From Anaerohalosphaeraceae bacterium (lineage in GTDB: Bacteria; Planctomycetota; Phycisphaerae; Sedimentisphaerales; Anaerohalosphaeraceae), in the NCBI GenBank assembly GCA_037479115.1, contig JBBFLK010000023.1:1-51021 (forward strand): a DNA stretch of 51,021 nt, written 5' to 3'. The stretch's first letter is position 1. The number at the start of each line of letters is the position of its first letter. The translations under genes and the position numbers were made by a program. Of this stretch, positions 37,202 through 45,988 are shown in pieces. The notes below the pieces were generated by a model. That model saw only the letters and a program-made list of their open reading frames with translations, searched no databases and had not been told where the DNA came from.

Positions 37202-37424
37202 TTTTCCTCCTAATCAATCAGGGACTCTTCAGAAAATATCTCCACTTTTTTCGACAGTTTCCAGCCAGAAACTTGAAAACAAAGCCGTCCATTCGAAAAA
37301 AGTTAGGCAGTTTTTTTTTGAAAAAAAGCAAGTTGGCGATATACTGCGGCGAGAAATATCCGGTCCCCAATATGCCGGGGCCAAATGAAAGAATTGAAAA
37401 GAATGGATTTAGGAGGCAAGTATT

Positions 37425-38453
37425 ATGAGACGAACTGTTTGGGCCGCAGTCTTAGCACTGACAGCAGGAGGGCTGATTTGTTTCGGCTGCGGAAAAAGAG
37501 ACGCAGACCGAAAAACCATCGAATTAACCTACAGTATCTTCTTTCCTTCCACCCATATTCAGTGCATTGCCGCACAGGAATGGGCGGATGAAATCGCCAA
37601 ACAAAGCGGCGGCCGGGTGAAAATTACAATCTATCCGGCCGGAACACTCAGCAAAGCCGACCAGTGCTATGCAGGAGTAGTCAGCGGGATTTCCGATATC
37701 GGAATGAGCTGCTTTGCCTATACACGCGGGCGGTTTCCGCTTCTGGAGGGACTTGATTTGCCGCTCGGTTATCCGGACGGGATAACCGCGACACGAATCG
37801 CCAATGAACTGGCGGCCAAATATCAGCCTGCCGAACTGGCGGATGTAAAACTGCTCTATGTCCACGCACACGGCCCCGGAATCCTGGCCTCCAAAAAGCC
37901 GGTCAAAACGCTGGAGGATGTCAAAGGGCTCAAGATTCGCGCAACCGGACTGTCTTCGAAAATCGCCGCCTGCCTGGGAGGGGTGCCGGTGGCAATGAGT
38001 CAGGGAGAAACCTACGAAGCCCTCCAGAAAGGGGTCGTAGAAGCAACGCTCTGTCCGGTGGAAACGCTGAAGGGCTGGAAGCAGGGGGAAGTGATTTCAT
38101 CCGTAACCAACAGCCGCGCAATCGGTTATACGACGGCGATGTTTGTCGTCATGAACAAAAATAAATGGGAATCTCTTCCGGAAGATATCCAAAAAATTTT
38201 CACGGAGGTAAGCCGACGGTGGATCGAACGCCACGGACAGGCCTGGGATAAGGCCGATGAGGACGGCTGGGCCTATGTCCGCCAGCTGAACCGGGAGATT
38301 ATCGAATTGAGCCCCGAACAGCAGGAAGCATGGAAAAAGGCGGTCGAGCCTATTATCCAGGAATATATTGCAGCCGCAGGCGAAAAGGGGCTGCCGGGCA
38401 AAGAGCTGATTGAGGACATCCGAAAATTGATTGACCAGGCCCAGACCAAATAA
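37425..38453 (+). CDS. dctP: TRAP transporter substrate-binding protein DctP
   Basis: Periplasmic solute receptor of a tripartite ATP-independent transporter. The 342-residue protein has a hydrophobic export signal with two Cys near residues 19-22 (CFGC), so it may be a lipoprotein, though the lipobox is imperfect. The carboxylate-clamping Arg is Arg172 in [10 protein letters not shown]. LVKxYPxGxL-like [17 protein letters not shown] and [15 protein letters not shown] are family signatures. TAGGAGG precedes the ATG. The substrate is probably an organic or sugar acid; the sequence does not say which. Confidence 0.93.
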   Translation: MRRTVWAAVLALTAGGLICFGCGKRDADRKTIELTYSIFFPSTHIQCIAAQEWADEIAKQSGGRVKITIYPAGTLSKADQCYAGVVSGISDIGMSCFAYTRGRFPLLEGLDLPLGYPDGITATRIANELAAKYQPAELADVKLLYVHAHGPGILASKKPVKTLEDVKGLKIRATGLSSKIAACLGGVPVAMSQGETYEALQKGVVEATLCPVETLKGWKQGEVISSVTNSRAIGYTTAMFVVMNKNKWESLPEDIQKIFTEVSRRWIERHGQAWDKADEDGWAYVRQLNREIIELSPEQQEAWKKAVEPIIQEYIAAAGEKGLPGKELIEDIRKLIDQAQTK

Positions 38454-38477
38454 AAAAAGGCCAATCAGAAAGAGGCA

Positions 38478-38975
38478 ATGCAGCGGTGGATTGCAGAATA
38501 TGAGCGGATGCTTCGGGCGGCCGTGCTTGGGCTGGCGGGCGTGTCCGGGTTGTCGGTTTTGGTTATGACGGCCGTAACGGTCGCAGATGTGCTCCTGCGG
38601 AAAACCCCCTGGGCGTTTGCCGGAGCGTATGACCTTGTAAAGATTCTGGGGGCGATTGCCATTTCCGCCGCCCTGCCCTACACTACAGCCGTCAAAGGAC
38701 ATGTAGCTATCGAGTTTTTCTACCACAAACTTGGACGAACAGGCCGGCTGATTCTGGATGTTTTTCTTCGCGTCTTATCCATCGGCCTTCTAAGTCTTGC
38801 TGTTCGAGAATGCATCCAATACGGACAGATGCTGCAGCAGACCGGACAGGTTTCTCAAACGCTGCAGATGCCGATTTTCTGGCTGCCCTACTTTTTTGCG
38901 GGCTGTCTGGCTGTGATGATTCTGGTAAAAATTTATCATATGACCCACCCGGGAAAGGTGCTGCTGAAACCGTGA
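38478..38975 (+). CDS. dctQ: TRAP transporter small membrane subunit DctQ
   Basis: Four-helix inner-membrane subunit linking the receptor to the large permease. The 165-residue protein has the usual helices near 14-37, 53-70, 93-110 and 130-150, and the family motif ALPYTTAVKGHVAIEFF. It lies 24 nt after dctP and overlaps the next start by 4 nt (GTGA). Confidence 0.9.
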   Translation: MQRWIAEYERMLRAAVLGLAGVSGLSVLVMTAVTVADVLLRKTPWAFAGAYDLVKILGAIAISAALPYTTAVKGHVAIEFFYHKLGRTGRLILDVFLRVLSIGLLSLAVRECIQYGQMLQQTGQVSQTLQMPIFWLPYFFAGCLAVMILVKIYHMTHPGKVLLKP

Positions 38976-40273
38976 GTCCTTTTCAGATTGGTCTTGTAGG
39001 CTGTGTTTGTCTTCTGGTGCTGCTGTCCAGCAGCATGCCGGTGGCGATTGCCATGATGCTGGTGGGAACGGCAGGGTTTGCGGCGGTGGTTTCCCCGTCG
39101 GCGGCAATGAGCATGCTCACAGCCGAACTCTATGACACCTTTACCTCCTATTCACTGACGGTCATTCCTCTGTTTGTGCTGATGGGCCAGGCGGCCTTTC
39201 ATTCCGGCATCAGCCGACGGCTCTTCCAAACGGCGTATCACTGGATGGGGCACTGGCCCGGCGGAATGGCCATTTCGACTATTGGGGCCTGCACGGCCTT
39301 CGGAGCAATTTGCGGCTCCGGGCCGGCCACCGCCGCCACGATGGCTTCCGTTGTTCTGCCCGAGATGAAACGGTTCCGGTATGATATGGAGCTGGCCACC
39401 GGAGCCGTAGCCGCCGGAGGCAGTTTAGGAATGCTGATTCCGCCCTCAGTGGTTTTCATCGTCTATGCAATCCTCACGGAACAATCGATTGGAAAACTTT
39501 TTATGGCCGGAATCGGACCGGGAATCCTGATTGCTGTACTTTTCTGTCTGACGATTTGGATTCTCTGCAGACGCAGGCCCCATCTCGGACCCGCAGGGCC
39601 CCGGGTTCCTCTGAAAGAAAAAATCCGCTCTCTGTTCGGAATTTCTGAGACCATTGTGCTTTTTTTGGGCGTAATCGGCGGGATGTTTGCAGGGCTTTTT
39701 ACACCTACGGAGGCCGCCGCCGTTGGAGCAGCCGGGGCCATTCTGATCGCGGCTTTTCAGAAGAAACTAACCTTCACAATGCTGAACCGGTCCCTGCGGG
39801 AAACCGTGCGAACCTCCTGCATGGTCATGTTCATCGTCACGGGAGCCGTCATTTTCGGACGGTTTCTGGCCATTACCCGCATTCCTTATGAACTGGCATC
39901 ATTCCTGGCCTCCCTGCCCCTGCCGGGCTGGGCAATTATGGCCTTGATTATCCTCTTCTACCTGTTTGCCGGCTGTTTTGTCGATGCGCTGGGACTGATT
40001 ATGCTCACAATTCCGATTTTCTATCCGGTGGTTGTTCAGCTCGGATTTGACCCCATCTGGTTCGGGGTCATTATTGTAGTCGTCACCCAGATGGGGGTTA
40101 TCTCCCCGCCCGTCGGCGTCAACGTTTATGTCGTCGGCGGAATCGAACGGGATGTACCTCTTCAGACGATCTTTCGCGGGGCGATGCCTTTTTTGGCAGC
40201 TCTGGTTATCGCGGCGATCCTGCTGATGTGTTTCCCGCAAATCGCCCTGTTTCTGCCTAATCTAACGCAGTAA
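38972..40273 (+). CDS. dctM: TRAP transporter large permease subunit DctM
   Basis: Sodium-dependent permease with about 12 helices. GTG at 38972 is chosen because it overlaps the dctQ stop and gives the family start VSPFQIGLVGCVCLLVLLSS; a longer frame from 38810 would run through dctQ. The 433-residue protein has the DctM/SiaM landmarks GAICGSGPATAATMASVVLPEM, GGSLGMLIPPSVVFIVY and MGVISPPVGVNVYVV. It completes a standard P-Q-M operon. Confidence 0.93.
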   Translation: MSPFQIGLVGCVCLLVLLSSSMPVAIAMMLVGTAGFAAVVSPSAAMSMLTAELYDTFTSYSLTVIPLFVLMGQAAFHSGISRRLFQTAYHWMGHWPGGMAISTIGACTAFGAICGSGPATAATMASVVLPEMKRFRYDMELATGAVAAGGSLGMLIPPSVVFIVYAILTEQSIGKLFMAGIGPGILIAVLFCLTIWILCRRRPHLGPAGPRVPLKEKIRSLFGISETIVLFLGVIGGMFAGLFTPTEAAAVGAAGAILIAAFQKKLTFTMLNRSLRETVRTSCMVMFIVTGAVIFGRFLAITRIPYELASFLASLPLPGWAIMALIILFYLFAGCFVDALGLIMLTIPIFYPVVVQLGFDPIWFGVIIVVVTQMGVISPPVGVNVYVVGGIERDVPLQTIFRGAMPFLAALVIAAILLMCFPQIALFLPNLTQ

Positions 40274-40287
40274 AGGAGCCGGCAAAT

Positions 40288-40794
40288 ATGGAACCGGAAA
40301 AACCGCAAGGCCTGTTTGAAAAGATTCTGTTCTGCACGGATTTTTCCTCCAATGCGGACTTTGCCTTTTCCTATGCTCTGAATCTGGCAAAGATGAACCC
40401 AAACAGCACGCTTTATCTGCTTCACGTTGTGCCGGAATCGGACGCCCAGTTCTGGAAAAACTATATCTACGAAATTGAAAATGTGGACCAGAAAGCCAAA
40501 CAAGACATTGAAGAGCGTCTGGACCGGACCTATCGGGCCAAAGTACCCGCAGAGATTCGTTTTGAACCGATTTTCCGAATCGGCCGTGAAAGCCAGGAAA
40601 TTCTGGCGGTGGCACAAGAAAAACAGGTTGACCTGATTGTGATGGGACGGCACAGTCAGGGGTCCCTGCAGAAGATGTTTTTTGGAAACATCACGGAAAA
40701 AGTGGCCCGACAGGCCCCCTGTGCCGTGCTGATTGTCCCGTTATCTTATCAGGAAATGCTTCGAAAAACGCCCGGTCGTTTCAGCGGCGAATAA
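40288..40794 (+). CDS. Universal stress protein (UspA family), TRAP-linked
   Basis: A 168-residue cytoplasmic USP. The ATP-binding signature is intact: IVMGRHSQGSLQKMFFGNITEKVARQ (G-2x-G-9x-G-N/T pattern). AAAGGAG precedes the start, 14 nt after dctM. USPs encoded after TRAP permeases, such as TeaD of the ectoine transporter, tune transport activity; that role is inferred here. Its last 14 nt overlap the 3' end of the convergent GH127 gene. Confidence 0.88.
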   Translation: MEPEKPQGLFEKILFCTDFSSNADFAFSYALNLAKMNPNSTLYLLHVVPESDAQFWKNYIYEIENVDQKAKQDIEERLDRTYRAKVPAEIRFEPIFRIGRESQEILAVAQEKQVDLIVMGRHSQGSLQKMFFGNITEKVARQAPCAVLIVPLSYQEMLRKTPGRFSGE

Positions 40795-43126
40795 CCCGGC
40801 AGCCGAACACGCCGCCGGCAATGTGCTGCGGATGCGCCTGGAAGCGGATTTTTACCTTTTCCTTCCCTTTCGTCAGCTCTTCCGGAATCGGATACACCAC
40901 ATCATAAAACTGGTTTGGCTTGTCCATTCCGAGGGTCTGAGTGGCAATTTTCGTCCCGTCCACCAGAATATCAAAACGGCGGGGACCGCTCTCAGAACCC
41001 CAGTACGTCACCACCAAATCCATCGGTGCATCCGGCAGGACCTTCATATCAAAGGCAAACCAGCCGCCGTTGCGGGCATCCCGCCACCGCCGGTCACTGT
41101 GGATGCCGGTATAGGTGTTCTCCCCTTCGAGATTGTGGTCCCGCTCCGGCTGCATTTCACCGATGCGAAGGACATCCACCGTTCGGGCTTCCATTTCCTG
41201 ACGGCGCTTCAGTTCGGCCTCATACTCCGCCTGACGCTGCTTCCACTGCTCCGGCGTAAAAAGGTCCAGATAGACGGTATATTTCTCCTCGACAATCTGC
41301 CAGTGCGGACGGAAGAGCAAATCCTGCGGTTCCGGACTGCCCAGAACATATCCGAGCCGTTTGGCCTCAAACGTCAGCGGCTCCCGGCCCGATGGTTTCA
41401 GCGAAGCCAAAACGGCCTTCGGTTCGCCGATAAGAACCGGCACGGGTCGGTCCCCGTCGAGGTCCGCCGCCAGCAGAATCGGACCATACAAGAAAGCAAT
41501 CCGATTGGGATTATCCGGCATCGACTCGGTCCGCAAGGTCATCGGCAGCTCCAGCCGAATCGCATCGCCGCTGCGGAACTGGGCGGAAACAGGAATATAC
41601 CCATCGGAATCAGCCGCCGCAGACAGACTTTTGTCATTCAGAAAAACCTGTATGTCCCTACACCAGTAGGGCTTGCGGATGCGAATGGTCATCGAAACCG
41701 GCTCCGACGCCGTGAAAACCAAACGGCTTTGCGGGTCAAACGGAAAGGTCGTTTCCTGACGAACCGACAGATTCTTTTCCGGCCAGCTCAGCTCAGAAGC
41801 AATGAAAAGGTTGACATAGAGGGTTCGGCCGTCCGCACTGCGGCTGTAGATAGACTCGGGATACTTGACATGATTTTCCATTCCAGTGCCGACACAGCAC
41901 CAGAAATCATCAAACGGACGCGAGAAATGCTTGCGGGCGGGCATATCCAGAAAGCCCTTGTACTTGAACATCCCCGTCTTCGGATGCTGATGAGCCAGAA
42001 TGTGGTTATAGAGAGCCCGCTCATAATAATCCATCGTCTCGGCTTTCGGCTCCCACGCAAACAGGTGGCGCGTCAGTTTGAGCATATTGTAGGTGTTGCA
42101 CGTTTCGGTGGTGTCGTGCATCCGGTCGCTGAGTCGTCCGGGCGGCCCGAAATATTCGCCGGAACTGTTGCCGCCGTTGACATACGAGTGATAATGGACG
42201 ACGCGGTCCCAGAAAAAGGAAGCAATCGTTTTGAATTTGTCCTCTTTGGTCAGCTCATAAATGCGAGCCGCCCCGATGACTTTGGGAATCTGGGTGTTGG
42301 CGTGCAGACCGGCCAGACGGTCTTCCCGGGCAGCCAGCGGCTCGAGGACATAGCGGTGATAAAACTTTTTGGACAATTCGAGGTACTTGCTGTCGCCGGT
42401 CAGGGCATAAAGGTCGGCCAGAACCTCATTCATCCCGCCGTGCTCGCAGGCCAGCATCTTCTGCCAGTCTTCATCCGTCAGGTCGGCGGTGATTTGGTCC
42501 GCCCAGTCGGCCAGTTTGGTCAGCACCGTAAGGGCCTTGCGGTTGCCGCAGTACAGATAGACATCGCGAAGCCCCGCCATCTGCTTATGGAGGGTGTACC
42601 AGGGAACCCAAAGTCCGTTCAGGTCAAAACCGGCGGAGCGGATTTGCCCGCGAGCAATCTCCTCAAAAACCTTTTTGCCGTTGGGAATCGCCGCTACATA
42701 GCCGTCGCCGTGCCTGCGCTGACAAAGGGCCAGCTCATCGACGATATATTCGACCCGCTCGAGGATTTGCGGGTCCTGCTCATTGGCATACAGCAGGGCA
42801 CAGGCGGACAAATAGTGTCCGAGCGAGTGACCCGCAATGGTCTGGGACTCCCAGCCGCCGTACACAGGGGCCTTGGGCTCCAATCCCGCCTCCTTGCGAA
42901 ACCAGGCCAGCAGCCGGTCAGGCTCCAGCGAAAGCAGGTAGGCCTTATCGAGTTCCATCGCATGTCGGAAAGGCCCCGGCAGAAGACGGACTTGCGAAAG
43001 CGGGAAATCCTCCGCCTGAATCGGAACCATCAGACGAACCCGATACGGCAAATCCCCTGATTGCGCCGCAGCCGTACTCAAAACCATAGCCGACACTATC
43101 AGCTCCGCAAGTGTTTTGGTCAACAT
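40781..43126 (-). CDS. Secreted GH127 beta-L-arabinofuranosidase
   Basis: Releases beta-L-arabinofuranose from arabinosides. ATG at 43126 is chosen (AAAGGG upstream, clean signal peptide ending AAAQ); an ATG at 43171 abuts araA and adds 15 residues. The 781-residue enzyme has the Zn site of the family, Glu341 and Cys343 in TTETCNTYN and Cys410/Cys411 in WCCVGTG; one of the paired Cys is the nucleophile in characterised enzymes. After the barrel and beta domains, a C-terminal module from about 640 (VDVLRIGEMQPERDHN ... VIRR) resembles accessory domains often attached to GH127. It is downstream of araA by 45 nt on the same strand, probably one operon. Confidence 0.93.
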   Translation of the reverse strand: MLTKTLAELIVSAMVLSTAAAQSGDLPYRVRLMVPIQAEDFPLSQVRLLPGPFRHAMELDKAYLLSLEPDRLLAWFRKEAGLEPKAPVYGGWESQTIAGHSLGHYLSACALLYANEQDPQILERVEYIVDELALCQRRHGDGYVAAIPNGKKVFEEIARGQIRSAGFDLNGLWVPWYTLHKQMAGLRDVYLYCGNRKALTVLTKLADWADQITADLTDEDWQKMLACEHGGMNEVLADLYALTGDSKYLELSKKFYHRYVLEPLAAREDRLAGLHANTQIPKVIGAARIYELTKEDKFKTIASFFWDRVVHYHSYVNGGNSSGEYFGPPGRLSDRMHDTTETCNTYNMLKLTRHLFAWEPKAETMDYYERALYNHILAHQHPKTGMFKYKGFLDMPARKHFSRPFDDFWCCVGTGMENHVKYPESIYSRSADGRTLYVNLFIASELSWPEKNLSVRQETTFPFDPQSRLVFTASEPVSMTIRIRKPYWCRDIQVFLNDKSLSAAADSDGYIPVSAQFRSGDAIRLELPMTLRTESMPDNPNRIAFLYGPILLAADLDGDRPVPVLIGEPKAVLASLKPSGREPLTFEAKRLGYVLGSPEPQDLLFRPHWQIVEEKYTVYLDLFTPEQWKQRQAEYEAELKRRQEMEARTVDVLRIGEMQPERDHNLEGENTYTGIHSDRRWRDARNGGWFAFDMKVLPDAPMDLVVTYWGSESGPRRFDILVDGTKIATQTLGMDKPNQFYDVVYPIPEELTKGKEKVKIRFQAHPQHIAGGVFGCRVIRR

Positions 43127-43171
43127 CCTGCACCCTTTCTTCTCTTCAAAACAGTCCGTTGTTTGGAGCAA

Positions 43172-44665
43172 TCAGAATCCCTTGGCCAGGGCGTAATAGA
43201 CTTCGTTCCAGCGAAGTTCCTTTTTGATGTCGGGAATCGTGGTGTTCTTGTCAATCAGGACATATTCGATGCCCGCCATCTCACAGAAATCTTCGATGAA
43301 CTCACTGGTGACGGCCATACTGAACGCCGTGTGATGGGCCCCGCCGGCCAGAATCCAGGCCGCCGCCGCCGTTTTAAGATTGGGCTGAGGAATCCAGACC
43401 ACACGCGCCACGGGCAGCTTGGGCAGGTCGGCATCGGGCTTGACCACTTTCACTTCATTGACAATCATCCGGAAGCGGTTGCCCATATCAATCAGCGAAG
43501 CGTTAATGCCGTCCCCAGCCGGCGTATTGAAAACCACGCGGACCGGGTCGGCCTTGCCGCCGATGCCCAGCGGATGCACTTCCAGACTGGGTTTGCCCGC
43601 CGCAATGGACGAACAGACCTCAAGCATATGCGCTCCGAGAACCTTGCTGCACTTGGGGTCCATATGATAGGTGTAGTCTTCCATAAAGGATGTGCCGCCC
43701 TTCAGGCCGGTTGCCATCACCTTCATCGCCCGCACGAGGGCGGCGGTTTTCCAGTCGCCTTCGGCGCCGAAGCCGTAGCCGTCGGCCATCAGACGCTGAA
43801 CAGCCAGACCGGGCAGCTGAAGCAGACCGTGCAGGTCTTCGAATGTGGTTGTAAAGGCCTTAAAGCCCCCTTCCTCGAGGAAGGCCCGCATCCCCGCTTC
43901 AATTCGGGCGGCAATGCGGACGGATTCCATCTGCTCGGGCTTGACCTTCATCTTGTAGGCATCCTTGTATTCCTTGATAAGGGCATCGACCTGCGCATCG
44001 GAAACCTCTTCGATTTTGGCCACGAGGTCGCCGACGCCGTAGCCGTTGACGGAAACACCCAAACGAATCTGGGCCTCGACCTTGTCGCCTTCGGTCACAG
44101 CGACCTGTCGCATATTGTCGCCCCAGCGGCAGACCTTGAGGTTCTGCATTTCATTCCAGCCGCAGGCGGCCCGCATCCAGACGGCCAGCCGCTCGATGAC
44201 TTCGGGGTCCTTCCAGTGCCCGACAACGACTTTGCGGTTCTTGCGCATCCGGGTCATGATAAAGCCGTATTCGCGGCAGCCGTGTGCGGACTGGTGAAGG
44301 TTCATATAATCCATATCAATCGTATCCCACGGCAGGTCGCGATTAAACTGCGTGTGAAGATGAACAATCGGCTTCTTGAGAAGGTCCAGTCCCTTAATCC
44401 ACATCTTGGCCGGCGAGAACGTGTGCATCCAGGTAATCAGGCCGACACAGGCGGGCGTGCTGTTGGCCTCCAGACAGAGCTTGGCGATTTCATCCGGGCC
44501 GGTCAAAACCGGTTTGAAGACAACCTTGCAGGGGATTGCCGGGTCTGCATTGATGGATTTGGCGATCTGCTCGGAATCTTTATCGACCTGCTTGAGGGCC
44601 TTGGGACCATAGAGATGCTGACTGCCGGTGACAAACCAGACTTCGTACTGCTTGAGGGTATCCAT
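43172..44665 (-). CDS. araA: L-arabinose isomerase
   Basis: Converts L-arabinose to L-ribulose in the cytoplasm, Mn-dependent. The 497-residue protein has the family start [18 protein letters not shown], the motif [16 protein letters not shown] and [12 protein letters not shown]. Catalytic and metal residues sit in regions around [37 protein letters not shown] and the C-terminal GAHHTAFS. Length is normal. AGGGAGA lies 7 nt before the ATG. Neither araB nor araD is in the window. It lies upstream of the GH127 gene, linking extracellular release of arabinose to its catabolism. Confidence 0.96.
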   Translation of the reverse strand: MDTLKQYEVWFVTGSQHLYGPKALKQVDKDSEQIAKSINADPAIPCKVVFKPVLTGPDEIAKLCLEANSTPACVGLITWMHTFSPAKMWIKGLDLLKKPIVHLHTQFNRDLPWDTIDMDYMNLHQSAHGCREYGFIMTRMRKNRKVVVGHWKDPEVIERLAVWMRAACGWNEMQNLKVCRWGDNMRQVAVTEGDKVEAQIRLGVSVNGYGVGDLVAKIEEVSDAQVDALIKEYKDAYKMKVKPEQMESVRIAARIEAGMRAFLEEGGFKAFTTTFEDLHGLLQLPGLAVQRLMADGYGFGAEGDWKTAALVRAMKVMATGLKGGTSFMEDYTYHMDPKCSKVLGAHMLEVCSSIAAGKPSLEVHPLGIGGKADPVRVVFNTPAGDGINASLIDMGNRFRMIVNEVKVVKPDADLPKLPVARVVWIPQPNLKTAAAAWILAGGAHHTAFSMAVTSEFIEDFCEMAGIEYVLIDKNTTIPDIKKELRWNEVYYALAKGF

Positions 44666-44721
44666 AAAATTTCTCCCTAATGCGCCGCTTTTTTGTTAGA
44701 AAGGTTTTAACCAATGTCGGT

Positions 44722-44750
44722 ACACTACCGCCGAAAAATGCATCTGTCAA
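44722..44750 (-). promoter_or_regulatory. Candidate araA promoter
   Basis: On the minus strand, TTGACA (44745-44750) and TAGTGT (44722-44727) are 17 nt apart, 57 nt before the araA start. Confidence 0.5.
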
Positions 44751-44827
44751 GAAAGAACCCCTCGAGTTTCAGGAACGAAACGGCTATACTATCATCCAGC
44801 AGCGGAACCGGATGAAAAGGAACGACT

Positions 44828-45916
44828 ATGACGACAACTATCGCTTTTCTTATGGGGTTTGGCGTTATGCTTCCTGCCGAGCCGATTCAGTTCAAAGAAA
44901 TGACCTTTCGTGGGGCGGCGGACATTTCTGCGGCGGTCTTTCTGGACCCCAATCATTTTGCCGTCGCCAATGATGAATCAAACAGAATTCGGATTTACTC
45001 GATTGAAAAAACAGACAAGCCCGCCTGGAGTCTCGATTTAAGCGGTTTCTTGAGAGTGGACAACCGGTTTCCGGAGGCGGATATTGAGGCGGCCGCTGAG
45101 GCGGACGGCGTAATTTACTGGATTACTTCACACGGGCGCAATAAAGACGGCAAGGTGCGCACAAGCCGCTATCGCTTTTTTGCGACCGCCCCGTCGAAAA
45201 CCGCCCCCGCCCTGCCGACGGTCGAGCCGCTCGGCGAACCGTGTCTGAATCTGATGGAACAGTTTTTGGCGTGGCCGGAGGCGGCCTTTTTGAAACTGGA
45301 CAAGGCTGTACGGCTGAACGAGGATTTGTCCAAAAAAGAACGCGAAAAACTGGCCCCGAAAAAAGAGGGACTGAATATTGAAGCCATGACGTACTTGCCG
45401 ACACGCCGCTCGCTTCTGGTTGGACTGCGGAATCCGCTTTACAGGGCCGACAAAAAAAGCCCCCCCAAAGCAATTGCATTCGAGCTGCTCAACCCGCAAG
45501 ACGTTGTACAAGGACAGGCGGCACGATTCGGGCGGATTGTTTTGTGGGATTTAAAAGGTCGGGGATTGCGGGGAATGGAATATAACCCGGCCAGAAAAGT
45601 CCATTATGTGCTGGCCGGACCGGTGGACAGTGAAAGCACCTGTGCCTTGTACATTTGGGACGGGGATTTTGAACAGTCTCCCCAACCGGTATGGGAATGG
45701 GACCGCAAAGACCGATTCACCCCGGAAGGAATCGCTGTTCATCCCGTCAGCGGCGAGCTGTGGGTATTCAGCGATGACGGAACGCTCGAAATCGAGGTCA
45801 GCTCCCCTGCCGACTGTCAGGAAGGGGAAATCCTGCCCAACGGCAACTGTCCGAACAAATTTCTGACCGATGACCTGCGGAAAACATTCCGGGTGCGGAT
45901 TTACAAACCGCTTTGA
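44828..45916 (+). CDS. DUF3616-like protein
   Basis: A 362-residue protein of unknown function, divergent from araA. A short hydrophobic N-terminus (residues 3-15) may be an export signal. The body looks like a beta-propeller of the DUF3616 type: FRGAADISAAVFLDPNHFAVANDE, then EADIEAAAEADGVIYWITSHG, the LNIEAMTYLP motif, and FTPEGIAVHPVSGELWVFSDDG near the end. I assign the family from these repeats by memory. No enzymatic role is known to me. Confidence 0.7.
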   Translation: MTTTIAFLMGFGVMLPAEPIQFKEMTFRGAADISAAVFLDPNHFAVANDESNRIRIYSIEKTDKPAWSLDLSGFLRVDNRFPEADIEAAAEADGVIYWITSHGRNKDGKVRTSRYRFFATAPSKTAPALPTVEPLGEPCLNLMEQFLAWPEAAFLKLDKAVRLNEDLSKKEREKLAPKKEGLNIEAMTYLPTRRSLLVGLRNPLYRADKKSPPKAIAFELLNPQDVVQGQAARFGRIVLWDLKGRGLRGMEYNPARKVHYVLAGPVDSESTCALYIWDGDFEQSPQPVWEWDRKDRFTPEGIAVHPVSGELWVFSDDGTLEIEVSSPADCQEGEILPNGNCPNKFLTDDLRKTFRVRIYKPL

Positions 45917-45936
45917 ACCTCCTGAATGAAGCAAAA

Positions 45937-45972
45937 CAAAAAAGGCCGGCTTCAGAAGCCGGCCTTTTGTTC
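45937..45972. terminator. Bidirectional terminator between convergent genes
   Basis: A 12-bp perfect stem AAAGGCCGGCTT-cag-AAGCCGGCCTTT (45941-45967) has an A-run on its left and TTTTGTT on its right. It can end both the DUF3616 gene and nrdJ transcripts. Confidence 0.85.
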
Positions 45973-45988
45973 ATCTTTCGCATTCTTA

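Noticed and set aside
40733-44680. Long plus-strand frames opposite GH127 and araA (775 and 539 codons)
   Set aside because: They mirror strongly recognised minus-strand enzymes and their products lack any domain.
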